From Streptomyces sp. NBC_00448 (GTDB lineage Bacteria > Actinomycetota > Actinomycetes > Streptomycetales > Streptomycetaceae): a DNA stretch of 64,000 nucleotides. The stretch lies in the NCBI RefSeq assembly GCF_036014115.1, contig NZ_CP107913.1, positions 3,041,001-3,105,000 on the forward strand, in the 5' to 3' direction. The position numbers and the translations under genes are program-made. The notes under the pieces were generated by a model. That model did no database searches. It was given only the letters and a program-made list of their open reading frames with translations, and had not been told where the DNA came from. How positions within the stretch are numbered: position 1 is the first letter of the stretch; each line of letters begins with the position of its first letter. Positions 1 to 8,222 of this stretch are shown piece after piece.

Positions 1-516
1 TCCGGGTTCGAGGCGCTGGGCGAGGCCCTCGCGAAGGCGGCCGGCATCCCGTTCGCGGAGTACGCCCGCCAGGCGGTGCTGGAGCCGCTGGGCATGGCGG
101 ACACCACGCTGGACGGCTCCCCCGCGGCCGACGGCGTCTCCACCGTCGCGGACCTGCTGAAGTTCGCCGCCGAGGTGCAGGCCCCGCGGCTGCTGCACCC
201 CTCCACCGTCGCGACCGCGACCTCCGTGGCGTTCCCCGGCCTGAAGGGCGTACTGCCCGGCTACGGCCGCCAGGACCCGAACGACTGGGGCCTGGGCTTC
301 GAGATCCGCGCCGCCAAGTCCCCGCACTGGACCGGCGCGCTCTCCTCCCCCGCGACTTTCGGCCACTTCGGCCAGTCCGGCACCTTCCTGTGGATCGACC
401 CGGCCGCGGGCGCGGCCTGCGTGGCGCTGACCGACCGCCCCTTCGGCGAGTGGGCGCTGCCGCTGTGGCCGCGGCTGACCGACGCGGTGCTCAGCGAACT
501 GCGGGCGGCCGGATGA
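1..516 (+). CDS. Serine hydrolase of the beta-lactamase (class C / esterase) family, 3' part only
   Basis: The reading frame is open from the first base of the window, so the N-terminus with the SxxK nucleophile motif lies outside. The visible 171 residues carry the typical C-terminal pattern of penicillin-binding-protein-like serine hydrolases: a segment around LEPLGMADTTL, then the third active-site box, here HFGQSGTF in place of KTG/HTG, followed by a beta strand reading FLWIDPAAGAACVALTDR. Family members are peptidases or esterases; substrate cannot be told. The stop overlaps the next start in an ATGA junction, so the pirin gene is translationally coupled. Confidence 0.85.
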   Translation, partial: SGFEALGEALAKAAGIPFAEYARQAVLEPLGMADTTLDGSPAADGVSTVADLLKFAAEVQAPRLLHPSTVATATSVAFPGLKGVLPGYGRQDPNDWGLGFEIRAAKSPHWTGALSSPATFGHFGQSGTFLWIDPAAGAACVALTDRPFGEWALPLWPRLTDAVLSELRAAG

Positions 517-1220
517 CCGCGCCGGACGAGGTGTGGCGGGCGGAGCGCCGCTACACCGGCGGGGAGCCGTCGGCCGGGATCGAGACGCGGCACGCGTTCT
601 CCTTCGCGGGCTTCTACGACCCGGCGAACGTACGGTTCGGGCTGCTGCTGGCGTGCAACGAGGAGCGGTTGGCGCCCGGCGCGGGCTTCGCCGAGCACAC
701 CCACCGCGACACCGAGATCGTCACCTGGGTGATCGAGGGCGAGTTGGAGCACTGCGACACCGAGGGCGTCGCGACCCGGCTGCGCGCCGGCGACGCCCAA
801 CTGCTCAGCGCGGGCGGCGGCGTACGCCATGTCGAGCGCAACCCGGGCGCCGATCCGTGCCGTTTCCTCCAGATGTGGCTGCACCCGGACCCGGCCGGCG
901 GCCCGTCCCGGCACTCCGTGGTCACCGACGTCGCGCCGCCGGGGCCCGGCCCGTACCTGCTCGCCTCCGCCGCGCCGGACGCGCCGCTGCCGCTGCGCCA
1001 GCCGCACGCCGCGCTGCACCTGGCCCGCGGCTCGGGCCCGTTGCCGGACGTCCCGTTCCTCTACCTGCACGTGCTGCGCGGCACGGTCCGGGTGGACGGC
1101 CGCGAACTCGGCCCCGGTGACGCCCTGCGCGCCGCCAACTCCCGCGCCCGGCAGGCCGAAGCGCCCCCCGACGCCGAGTACCTGGTGTGGCGGATGACCG
1201 CCGAACCGTCGTACGGATAG
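513..1220 (+). CDS. Pirin family protein
   Basis: A 235-residue bicupin. The start chosen is the ATG overlapping the stop of the preceding hydrolase; longer in-frame extensions run into that gene. The pirin metal site is visible: His62 and His64 in EHTHRDTE and His106 and Glu108 in GGGVRHVERNP match the two-His plus His/Glu iron ligands of the N-terminal cupin. The C-terminal half is the less conserved second cupin. Bacterial pirins have been described as quercetinase-like or redox-responsive proteins; the role here is unknown. A gap of about 55 bases separates it from fasR. Confidence 0.88.
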   Translation: MTAPDEVWRAERRYTGGEPSAGIETRHAFSFAGFYDPANVRFGLLLACNEERLAPGAGFAEHTHRDTEIVTWVIEGELEHCDTEGVATRLRAGDAQLLSAGGGVRHVERNPGADPCRFLQMWLHPDPAGGPSRHSVVTDVAPPGPGPYLLASAAPDAPLPLRQPHAALHLARGSGPLPDVPFLYLHVLRGTVRVDGRELGPGDALRAANSRARQAEAPPDAEYLVWRMTAEPSYG

Positions 1221-1275
1221 CCGAAACGGACAACCCGCCACCTGCGCGGCCGCACCCATAAGGCAGGCTTGGACC

Positions 1276-2508
1276 GTGCCTCCTCCCGCGCAACGCCCGC
1301 AGAACCCGCAGAAGCGGCAGCCCCCGCACGCCTCCTCGGAGCCGCCCCGCGGCGACCACACCGCGACCCTGCGGCGGCTGGAGAAGTCCGCCGGCCGGCT
1401 GGCCGCGCACGCCATCGCGCGGATGGACGAGCAACTTCCCTGGTACCGGGCGATGCCCCCGGAGAACCGCAGCTGGATCGGGCTGGTCGCGCAGGCCGGT
1501 ATCGCCGCGTTCACCGAGTGGTTCCGCCACCCCGAGGCCCCGCAGGCGATCAGCACCGACGTCTTCGGCACCGCGCCGCGCGAGTTGACCCGGGCGATCT
1601 CGCTGCGCCAGACGGTGGAAATGGTGCGCACCACCATCGAGGTCATGGAGTCGGCGATCGACGAGGTCGCCGCGCCCGGCGACGAGGGCGTGCTGCGCGA
1701 GGCGCTGCTCGTCTACGCCCGGGAGATCGCCTTCGCCACCGCGCAGGTCTACGCGCAGGCCGCCGAGGCGCGCGGCGCGTGGGACGCCCGGCTGGAGTCG
1801 CTGGTGGTCAACGCGGTGCTCTCCGGGGAGGCCGACGAGGGCGTGCTGTCGCGGGCCGCCGCGCTCGGCTGGAGCTCGCCGGACAAGATCGTGGTGGTGC
1901 TGGGCACCGCGCCCAACGGCGACAGCGAGCTGACCGTGGAGGCGATCCGGCGGGCCTCCCGGCACGCGAAGCTCCAGGTGCTCACCGGGGTGCTCGGCGA
2001 GCGGCTGGTGGTGATCGCCGGCGGTGACGACGACCCGATCCGGGTGGCGAAGGCGCTGATCGGGCCGTTCGCGCCGGGTCCGGTGGTGGCCGGCCCGGTG
2101 GTCGGCGACCTGCTGTCGGCGACCAGGTCCGCGCAGGCCGCGGCGGCCGGGCTCAAGGCGTGCCGGGCCTGGCCGGACGCGCCACGCCCGGTACTCACCG
2201 ACGATCTGCTACCGGAGCGTGCGATGGCGGGCGACCGCTATGCTCGCAGTCAGCTGGTGGAGGAGATCTACAGGCCGCTTGAAGAGGCGGGCTCGGCGCT
2301 ACTGGAGACTCTGAGTGTCTACCTGGAGCAGGCATCCTCGCTCGAAGGTGCCGCACGGATGCTGTTCGTGCACCCCAATACGGTTCGCTACCGGCTGCGA
2401 CGTGTGACTGATGTCACCGGTTGGTCACCTTCCGACGTGCGTTCGGCGTTCACCCTGCGCATCGCGCTGATCCTGGGACGTCTCTCGGACGGCGACCGGC
2501 CTCGCTGA
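1276..2508 (+). CDS. fasR: PucR-type transcriptional regulator, FasR-like activator of the fatty-acid synthase operon
   Basis: A 410-residue protein starting at GTG. The C-terminal 60 residues form the PucR helix-turn-helix (ASSLEGAARMLFVHPNTVRYRLRRV). Residues about 30-150 form the conserved N-terminal region, with a GGDEF-like middle domain. Its place directly upstream of fabD-fabH-acpP-fabF on the same strand is that of FasR in Streptomyces coelicolor, where it activates the fab operon; the assignment rests on this synteny plus the domain layout. The 84-base gap to fabD contains a candidate inverted-repeat operator. Confidence 0.88.
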   Translation: MPPPAQRPQNPQKRQPPHASSEPPRGDHTATLRRLEKSAGRLAAHAIARMDEQLPWYRAMPPENRSWIGLVAQAGIAAFTEWFRHPEAPQAISTDVFGTAPRELTRAISLRQTVEMVRTTIEVMESAIDEVAAPGDEGVLREALLVYAREIAFATAQVYAQAAEARGAWDARLESLVVNAVLSGEADEGVLSRAAALGWSSPDKIVVVLGTAPNGDSELTVEAIRRASRHAKLQVLTGVLGERLVVIAGGDDDPIRVAKALIGPFAPGPVVAGPVVGDLLSATRSAQAAAAGLKACRAWPDAPRPVLTDDLLPERAMAGDRYARSQLVEEIYRPLEEAGSALLETLSVYLEQASSLEGAARMLFVHPNTVRYRLRRVTDVTGWSPSDVRSAFTLRIALILGRLSDGDRPR

Positions 2509-2512
2509 CGCG

Positions 2513-2531
2513 TTTGTTGGACACCCACAAA
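2513..2531. promoter_or_regulatory. Candidate operator, TTTGT-N9-ACAAA inverted repeat upstream of fabD
   Basis: The sequence TTTGTTGGACACCCACAAA has 8-bp arms with one mismatch (TTTGTTGG / CCCACAAA) around a 3-bp centre. It starts 4 bases after the fasR stop and lies 62 bases ahead of the fabD start, where a FasR site is expected. FasR binding is an inference from position and symmetry. Confidence 0.5.
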
Positions 2532-2592
2532 TCGGCTGACACTTCTTCGTCCTTGTCCCCACGGGCGGTGACACCCGCCCGCGAGAGAGAGT

Positions 2593-3594
2593 GTGAACGT
2601 GCTCGTACTCGTCGCTCCCGGCCAAGGCGCCCAGACGCCCGGCTTCCTGTCCCCCTGGCTCGACCTGCCCGGCGCGGCCGACCGCCTCGCGGGCTGGTCC
2701 GACACGGTCGGCCTCGACCTGGTCCACTACGGCACGAAGGCCGACGCGGACGAGATCCGCGACACGAAGGTGGCCCAACCGCTGCTGGTGGCCGCCGGGT
2801 TGCTGTCGGCCGGTGAGCTCGGCCTGTTCGGCAACGGCGGCACCGGGCGGCCCGACGCGGTCGCCGGCCACAGCGTCGGCGAGATCACCGCGGCCGTGCT
2901 GGCCGGAGTCCTCTCCGAGCAGGACGCGCTGTCGTTCGTGGCTGCCCGCGGCCGCGCGATGGCCGAGGCCGCGGCGGTCACCGAGACCGGCATGTCCGCG
3001 GTGCTCGGCGGCGACCAGGACACGGTGCTCGCCCATCTGACCGGCCTCGACCTCACCCCGGCGAACATCAACGGTGCCGGCCAGATCGTGGCGGCCGGCA
3101 CCCTGGAGCAGCTCGGCGTGCTCGCCGAGCAGCGGCCGGAGGGCTCCCGGGTACGGCCGCTGGCGGTGGCCGGTGCCTTCCACACCGCCCACATGGCCCC
3201 CGCGGTGGCCGCGCTGGAGGCGCTCGCGCCAAATCTGACCGTCGCGGACCCTTCTTTGCCGTATGTCTCGAACGCGGATGGGCAGAAGGTGGACAAGGGC
3301 GCGGAGGTCGTGCGCCGACTGGTCACGCAGGTTTCGCACCCGGTGCGCTGGGACCTGTGCATGGAAACGTTCAAGCAGCTCGGGGTCACCGCGATCATCG
3401 AGGTGTCGCCGGGTGGCACGCTGGTCGGCCTGGCCAAGCGCGCCCTGCCAGGGGTCCGCACCCTGGCGCTGAAGACACCGGAGCACCTGGCGGCCGCGCG
3501 CGAGCTGGCCGCCGAGACGGCGGGCAACTCGCCGCAGGGTGCGCCGGCAGACTCCATCCCGCAGGACGCGACAGAGGAGCACCCGCAGCGATGA
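2593..3594 (+). CDS. fabD: Malonyl-CoA:ACP transacylase FabD
   Basis: This 333-residue enzyme moves malonyl groups from CoA to acyl carrier protein in type II fatty-acid synthesis. The nucleophile elbow GHSVGE places the catalytic serine at residue 94, and the GAFHTAHM segment supplies the catalytic histidine. The N-terminal strand with GQGAQTPGF is the usual oxyanion-loop motif. The GTG start is preceded by a GAGAGAGAG purine run; another GTG two codons downstream is also possible. The last residues overlap fabH by ATGA, so the two are coupled. Confidence 0.96.
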   Translation: MNVLVLVAPGQGAQTPGFLSPWLDLPGAADRLAGWSDTVGLDLVHYGTKADADEIRDTKVAQPLLVAAGLLSAGELGLFGNGGTGRPDAVAGHSVGEITAAVLAGVLSEQDALSFVAARGRAMAEAAAVTETGMSAVLGGDQDTVLAHLTGLDLTPANINGAGQIVAAGTLEQLGVLAEQRPEGSRVRPLAVAGAFHTAHMAPAVAALEALAPNLTVADPSLPYVSNADGQKVDKGAEVVRRLVTQVSHPVRWDLCMETFKQLGVTAIIEVSPGGTLVGLAKRALPGVRTLALKTPEHLAAARELAAETAGNSPQGAPADSIPQDATEEHPQR

Positions 3595-4625
3595 CAGCGA
3601 AGATCAGCCCCAGCAAGGGTGCCCCCCACGCACGGATTCGCGGGGTGGGCGGCTACCGCCCGGTCCGGGTGGTTCCCAACGAGGTCATCCTCGAACACAT
3701 CGACTCCAGCGACGAGTGGATCAGGTCCCGGTCCGGGATCGCCTCCCGGCACTGGGCCGGGCCGGACGAGACCGTCGCGGAGATGTCGATCGAGGCGGCC
3801 GGCAAGGCGATCGCCGACGCCGGCATCGACGCCTCCGACATCGACGCCGTCGTGGTCGCGACCGTCTCGCACTTCAAGCAGACCCCGGCGGTCGCCACCG
3901 AGATCGCGCACCGGATCGGCGCGGGCAAGCCGGCCGCGTTCGACATCTCGGCCGGCTGCGCGGGCTTCACCTACGGCCTGACCCTCGGCAAGGGCATGAT
4001 CACCGACGGCACCGCCGGCCATGTCCTGGTGATCGGTGTGGAGCGGCTCAGCGACCTCACCGACAAGGAGGACCGGGCCACCGCCTTCCTCTTCGGCGAC
4101 GGCGCGGGCGCGGTCGTGCTCGGCCCGTCGAAGGAACCCGCCATAGGACCGACGGTCTGGGGCTCCGAGGGCGACAAGTCCGGCACCATCACCCAGACGG
4201 TGGCCTGGGACCAGTTCCGCAGCGGCGACGAGTCGCAGCTGCCGGTGGACTCGCACGGCGAGGTCAAGTTCCCGGCGATCACCCAGGAGGGCCAGGCGGT
4301 CTTCCGCTGGGCGGTCTACGAGATGGCCCGGGTGGCCCAGGAGGCGCTGGACGCCGCCGGGATCTCCGCCGCGGACCTGGACGCCTTCATCCCGCACCAG
4401 GCCAACATGCGCATCATCGACTCCATGATCAAGGCGCTCAAACTGCCCGACCACGTCGCGGTGGCCCGGGACGTGGAGACCACCGGCAACACCTCGGCGG
4501 CCTCCATCCCGCTCGCGATGGAGCGGCTGCTCGCGTCCGGCGCGGCCAAGAGCGGCGACACCGCTCTGATCATCGGGTTCGGGGCGGGGCTGGTCTACGC
4601 GGCCACGGTCGTTACTCTCCCCTAG
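3591..4625 (+). CDS. fabH: Beta-ketoacyl-ACP synthase III FabH
   Basis: A 344-residue condensing enzyme that starts fatty-acid chains by joining acyl-CoA to malonyl-ACP. The catalytic Cys123 sits in DISAGCAGF, and the His and Asn of the triad are in IPHQANMR and TTGNTSAAS. The ATG overlaps the fabD stop in ATGA. In actinomycetes FabH sets the branched-chain starter; specificity cannot be read here. It is followed 67 bases later by acpP, so all four fab genes plausibly form one transcript. Confidence 0.96.
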   Translation: MTAKISPSKGAPHARIRGVGGYRPVRVVPNEVILEHIDSSDEWIRSRSGIASRHWAGPDETVAEMSIEAAGKAIADAGIDASDIDAVVVATVSHFKQTPAVATEIAHRIGAGKPAAFDISAGCAGFTYGLTLGKGMITDGTAGHVLVIGVERLSDLTDKEDRATAFLFGDGAGAVVLGPSKEPAIGPTVWGSEGDKSGTITQTVAWDQFRSGDESQLPVDSHGEVKFPAITQEGQAVFRWAVYEMARVAQEALDAAGISAADLDAFIPHQANMRIIDSMIKALKLPDHVAVARDVETTGNTSAASIPLAMERLLASGAAKSGDTALIIGFGAGLVYAATVVTLP

Positions 4626-4692
4626 ACACACCTCGCGGCGCCGCAGTCCCGCACGCCGCATCGACAGCGAAACATCAAGGAGCGCCCCAGAC

Positions 4693-4941
4693 ATGGCAGC
4701 CACCAAGGAAGAGATCGTCGCCGGTCTCGCCGACATCGTGAACGAGATCGCCGGCATTCCCACCGAGGACGTGCAGCTCGACAAGTCCTTCACCGACGAC
4801 CTGGACGTCGACTCGCTGTCCATGGTCGAGGTCGTCGTGGCGGCCGAGGAGCAGTTCAGCGTGAAGATCCCGGACGACGACGTCAAGAACCTCAAGACGG
4901 TCGGCGACGCGGTCGACTACATCCTCAAGGCCCAGAACTGA
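4693..4941 (+). CDS. acpP: Acyl carrier protein
   Basis: An 82-residue acidic carrier protein. The 4'-phosphopantetheine attachment site is Ser41 in the DVDSLSMVE motif, in the usual position before helix 2. The start ATG has a good ribosome-binding site (AAGGAG) 8-13 bases upstream. Position between fabH and fabF fits the primary-metabolism ACP of Streptomyces and argues against a polyketide carrier. Confidence 0.96.
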   Translation: MAATKEEIVAGLADIVNEIAGIPTEDVQLDKSFTDDLDVDSLSMVEVVVAAEEQFSVKIPDDDVKNLKTVGDAVDYILKAQN

Positions 4942-5049
4942 GTCGGCTCCCCAGCCGCCTCACCCCCCGTGACGGGTCCCGCGCGGACCCGTGAACACCC
5001 GGACGACGCGCCTGTCGCCCGCCCTTCTAGACGTGGAGAGACAATTCCT

Positions 5050-6318
5050 GTGAGCCCGACCAATCACACCGTGGTCGTCACCGGTATCGGAGCAACCACA
5101 CCGCTGGGTGGCGACAGCGCGTCGACCTGGGAAGCGCTGCTGGCCGGCCGTTCCGGTGTCCGGACGCTTCCGCAGGAGTGGGCGGCCGAGCTGCCGGTGC
5201 GCATCGGCGCGACCATCGCCGTCGAGCCGGGCGAGGTCCTGCCCCGCCCGCTCGCCCGCAAGCTCGACCGCAGCGCGCAGTTCGCGCTGATCGCGGCGCG
5301 CGAGGCATGGGCGGACGCCGGGTTCACCGCGAAGGCCGGCGAGGACCCCTCGGTCGACCCGGACCGGCTGGGCGCGGTGATCGCGTCCGGCATCGGCGGC
5401 GTCACCACGCTGCTCGACCAGTACGACGTGCTGAAGAACCAGGGCGTCCGCAAGGTCTCCCCGCACACCGTGCCGATGCTGATGCCCAACAGCCCGGCGG
5501 CGAACGTCGGCATCGACGTGAACGCCCGCGCGGGCGTGCACACCCCGGTCAGCGCCTGCGCGTCCGGCGCGGAGGCGATCGGCTACGCGATCGAGATGAT
5601 CCGCACCGGCCGGGCCGACGTGGTGGTGGCCGGCGGCACCGAGGCGGCCATCCACCCGCTGCCCATCGTGGCCTTCGGCAACATGATGGCGATGTCCAAG
5701 AACAACGACGACCCCGAGGGCGCCTCCCGGCCCTACGACGCGGCCCGCAACGGCTTCGTGCTCGGCGAGGGCGCCGGCGTGGTGATCCTGGAGTCCGTGG
5801 AGCACGCCGCCGCGCGCGGCGCGCGCATCTACTGCGAGGCGGTCGGCCAGGGCATCTCCGCCGACGCGCACCACATCACGCAGCCGGAGCCGTCCGGGCG
5901 CGGCATCGCCTCGGCGCTCCAGCACCTGATGGAGAACACCGACATCAAGCCGGCCGAGATCGTGCACGCCAACGCGCACGCGACCTCCACCCCGCAGGGT
6001 GACATCGCCGAACTCAAGGCGCTGCGGAAGGTGTTCGGGGACGACGTCGACCACATGGCGATCTCCGCGACCAAGTCGATGACCGGGCACCTGCTCGGCG
6101 GTGCCGGCGGGATCGAGACGGTGACGACCGTGCTCGCCCTGCACAACCGGCTCGCGCCGCCCACGATCAACCTGGAGAACCCGGACCCGGAGATGGACGC
6201 GGATGTCGTCCGCGGCGAGCCCCGTCCGTTGCCCGCCGGCACCATCGCGGCGCTCAACGACTCCTTCGGGTTCGGCGGCCACAACGTCGTCCTGGCGCTC
6301 CGTACGTTCCCGCAGTAA
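5050..6318 (+). CDS. fabF: Beta-ketoacyl-ACP synthase II FabF
   Basis: A 422-residue elongating condensing enzyme. The chosen GTG is followed by the family N-terminus SPTNHTVVVTGIG and has a GGAG element about 10 bases upstream; an upstream GTG would add 27 residues lacking family character. Catalytic Cys170 is in VSACASGAEA, and the two histidines are in ANAHATSTPQGD and KSMTGHLLGGAGG. It is the last gene of the fab operon and faces an oxidoreductase gene across a hairpin-rich gap. Confidence 0.95.
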   Translation: MSPTNHTVVVTGIGATTPLGGDSASTWEALLAGRSGVRTLPQEWAAELPVRIGATIAVEPGEVLPRPLARKLDRSAQFALIAAREAWADAGFTAKAGEDPSVDPDRLGAVIASGIGGVTTLLDQYDVLKNQGVRKVSPHTVPMLMPNSPAANVGIDVNARAGVHTPVSACASGAEAIGYAIEMIRTGRADVVVAGGTEAAIHPLPIVAFGNMMAMSKNNDDPEGASRPYDAARNGFVLGEGAGVVILESVEHAAARGARIYCEAVGQGISADAHHITQPEPSGRGIASALQHLMENTDIKPAEIVHANAHATSTPQGDIAELKALRKVFGDDVDHMAISATKSMTGHLLGGAGGIETVTTVLALHNRLAPPTINLENPDPEMDADVVRGEPRPLPAGTIAALNDSFGFGGHNVVLALRTFPQ

Positions 6319-6380
6319 CGGGACCCTCCGGGGTGCCCGGACCCGTGGTGCCAGGACCTTGCGGTCCGTGGATGGTTGTT

Positions 6381-6403
6381 CGCGCGGTTCCCCGCGCCCC
6401 TTG
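6381..6403 (+). repeat. Single copy of the dispersed CGCGCRGTTCCCCGCGCCCC element
   Basis: This short intergenic motif, read with one or two changes, recurs four times in the repeat block near 56.3-56.8 kb (twice direct, twice inverted). Here it sits between the convergent fabF and oxidoreductase genes, next to two hairpins. Function unknown; from memory, similar short elements are common between genes in Streptomyces genomes. Confidence 0.6.
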
Positions 6404-6423
6404 GTAAGCGCGGCCGCTACCAA
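6401..6423. terminator. Hairpin between convergent genes
   Basis: The arms TTGGTA and TACCAA flank an 11-base GC-rich interior with further GCG/CGC pairing. A second small stem, GGACC-TTGC-GGTCC, lies at 6354-6367. No U-tract follows, as is common for actinobacterial terminators. The position between fabF and the opposite-strand gene at 6441 supports a termination role. Confidence 0.4.
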
Positions 6424-6440
6424 TGGACGCGGGGAATCGG

Positions 6441-7322
6441 CTATTTCTGCGGGAAGCTCGCGAAGTAGTTGGCCGCCATGTCGTCGCCGCCGTGGCCCTG
6501 TTCGGCGGCGCGCCGGAAGCGCTCCGCCCCCGCGGCCGCGAGGTCGAGCCGGACTCCGTTGCGCTCGCCGGCGTCGGCGATGAGCCGTAGGTCCTTCAGC
6601 GCGCCCTCGACCGTGAAGGACGGCGTGTAGTCGCCGGAGCGGATCACCGCGGCCTTGAGCCGCAGATACGGCGTGTCCATCGCCCCGCCCTCGATCGCCT
6701 CGAAGAAGCGGTCCGGGTCCACCCCGAGCGCTTCGGACAGGGCCATCACCTCGCCCGCGGCGTTGGTGATCGCCAGCACCCAGCTGTTGATCACCAGCTT
6801 GAGCGCGCTCGCGGCGCCGCCGGCCCCGTCGTCGCCGACCCAGATGACCTTGCGGCCGATCGCCTCGAAGACCGGCCCGACCAGCGCCTTCGCCGCGGCG
6901 GGCCCGGCCGCGAGCACCGTCAGGTCGCCGCTCTCCGCGGGCGCCTTGGTGCCGAGCACGGGAGCGTCGAGGAAGAGCAGGCCGTTCGCCGCGGCGACCG
7001 CGGCCAGTTCGCTCTGCGCGTCCGGCCCGACGGTGCTGCTCTGCACCCACACCGCGCCCTGCTTCAGCGCGGGCGCGGCCGTGCGCATCACGTCGAGCAC
7101 GGCCGGTCCGTCGAGCAGCATCGTGAGCACCACGTCGGCGCCCCGTACGGCCTCGGCCGGGTCGGCGGTGACATGGACCCCCGCCTCGGCGAGCGGCTGC
7201 GCACGGGCGATCGTACGGTTCCAGGCGCGGACCTGGTGTCCGGCGGCGGCGAGGTTGCGGGTCATACCGGCACCCATGATGCCGGTGCCCAGGACTGCGA
7301 CGGAGAGCTTCTGCGATGACAT
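6441..7322 (-). CDS. NAD(P)-dependent oxidoreductase, 3-hydroxyisobutyrate dehydrogenase-like
   Basis: A 293-residue protein of the beta-hydroxyacid dehydrogenase superfamily. The N-terminal Rossmann motif is VAVLGTGIMGAGMTRNL, and the second half carries the all-alpha domain with a catalytic-lysine segment (ALKLVINSW). The substrate-binding DAPVLGTKAPAESGDLTVL region is typical for the family, which includes 3-hydroxyisobutyrate, tartronate-semialdehyde and imine reductases; the exact substrate is not decidable. It is monocistronic, facing fabF. Confidence 0.85.
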   Translation of the reverse strand: MSSQKLSVAVLGTGIMGAGMTRNLAAAGHQVRAWNRTIARAQPLAEAGVHVTADPAEAVRGADVVLTMLLDGPAVLDVMRTAAPALKQGAVWVQSSTVGPDAQSELAAVAAANGLLFLDAPVLGTKAPAESGDLTVLAAGPAAAKALVGPVFEAIGRKVIWVGDDGAGGAASALKLVINSWVLAITNAAGEVMALSEALGVDPDRFFEAIEGGAMDTPYLRLKAAVIRSGDYTPSFTVEGALKDLRLIADAGERNGVRLDLAAAGAERFRRAAEQGHGGDDMAANYFASFPQK

Positions 7323-7470
7323 GCGAGCAGGCTATTGCGCGGCCGCGGCGAACACAGGACGGCGTACGACGGGACGCGGCGCGGTCGTCCGCCTGGTCGT
7401 ACGCCTGGCCGTACGGCGGTGGCGCGGCCGGCCGCGCGGCGGGGCCGTACGGCGCGGGGCGCCGCGGCGG

Positions 7471-7965
7471 TCAGACCACCTGGTGCAGCCAGCGGACCGG
7501 CGCGCCCTCGCCCGCGTAGCGGAAGGGCTCCAGTTCGTCGTCCCAGGGTTTGCCGAGCAGCCGGGACAGCTCGGCCTCCAGGTCGGCCTCGCCCTTGCGG
7601 GCGCGCTGCATCGCGGCGCGCAACCGGTCCTCGGGGATGAGGATGTCGCCGTGCATGCCGATGACCGCGTGGAAGATGCCGAGTTCGGGGGTCGCGCTGT
7701 AGCGCTCGCCCTCCGCGGTCGCGCACGGCTCCGCGGTGACCTCGAAGCGCAGCAGCTGCCAGCCGCGCAGCGCGGACGCCAGCTTCGAGGCGGTGCCGGG
7801 CTCTCCCTGCCAGGAGAACTCGGCGCGCCAGGTGCCGGGAGCCGCGGGCTGCCGGACCCAGTCGAGGTTCACACGCACGCCGAGGACGCCCGCGACGGCC
7901 CACTCCACATGTGGGCACAACGCGCGCGGTGCGGCGTGCACGTACAGAACACCACGTGTCGTCAC
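7471..7965 (-). CDS. DUF3145 domain protein
   Basis: A 164-residue protein of unknown function found throughout Streptomyces close to fabF. The GTG start giving MTTRGVLYVHAAPRALCPH was chosen because a GGAGG sequence lies 5 bases upstream; the reading frame is open further upstream, but those 30 residues look like translated leader. It is rich in Trp, with conserved-looking segments CPHVEWAVAGVLG and RYSATPELGIFHAVIGMHGD. No signal peptide or membrane segment. Its association with fatty-acid genes is known only from synteny. Confidence 0.85.
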   Translation of the reverse strand: MTTRGVLYVHAAPRALCPHVEWAVAGVLGVRVNLDWVRQPAAPGTWRAEFSWQGEPGTASKLASALRGWQLLRFEVTAEPCATAEGERYSATPELGIFHAVIGMHGDILIPEDRLRAAMQRARKGEADLEAELSRLLGKPWDDELEPFRYAGEGAPVRWLHQVV

Positions 7966-8056
7966 CGGTACCTCCAGTGTGGGACGAGGTTCGCCTTCCC
8001 CAGCGGCCTCACCCTCGTACTGGTTGAACCCGGGGCAACATGACACATTCTGCACT

Positions 8057-8068
8057 ATTCAGCTGAAT
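8057..8068. promoter_or_regulatory. Perfect 12-bp palindrome ATTCAGCTGAAT
   Basis: A self-complementary AT-richer site in the divergent gap between the DUF3145 gene and the SGNH lipoprotein gene. It is 92 bases upstream of the DUF3145 start and about 155 upstream of the lipoprotein start. An operator role is an inference from symmetry and base composition only. Confidence 0.3.
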
Positions 8069-8222
8069 CAGGACAACTTTCGTCACCGTCGCCCGTCGAC
8101 CGTCGACCTCCCGTCAGATCGGTTCGCCTGTCAGGGAAAAGCTACCCTGCGGCGTCTTCCTGGGAGTGGCGTACGGTCGGGCTGACGGCAGATGTCACCC
8201 ACTCGTCGGAGGGAAGAAGCGC

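Noticed and set aside
3591..6318. Possible polyketide synthase cluster from KS-ACP-KS order
   Set aside because: FabH with its usual Cys/His/Asn triad, a standalone ACP, FabD and FabF plus fasR form the standard fatty-acid synthase operon.
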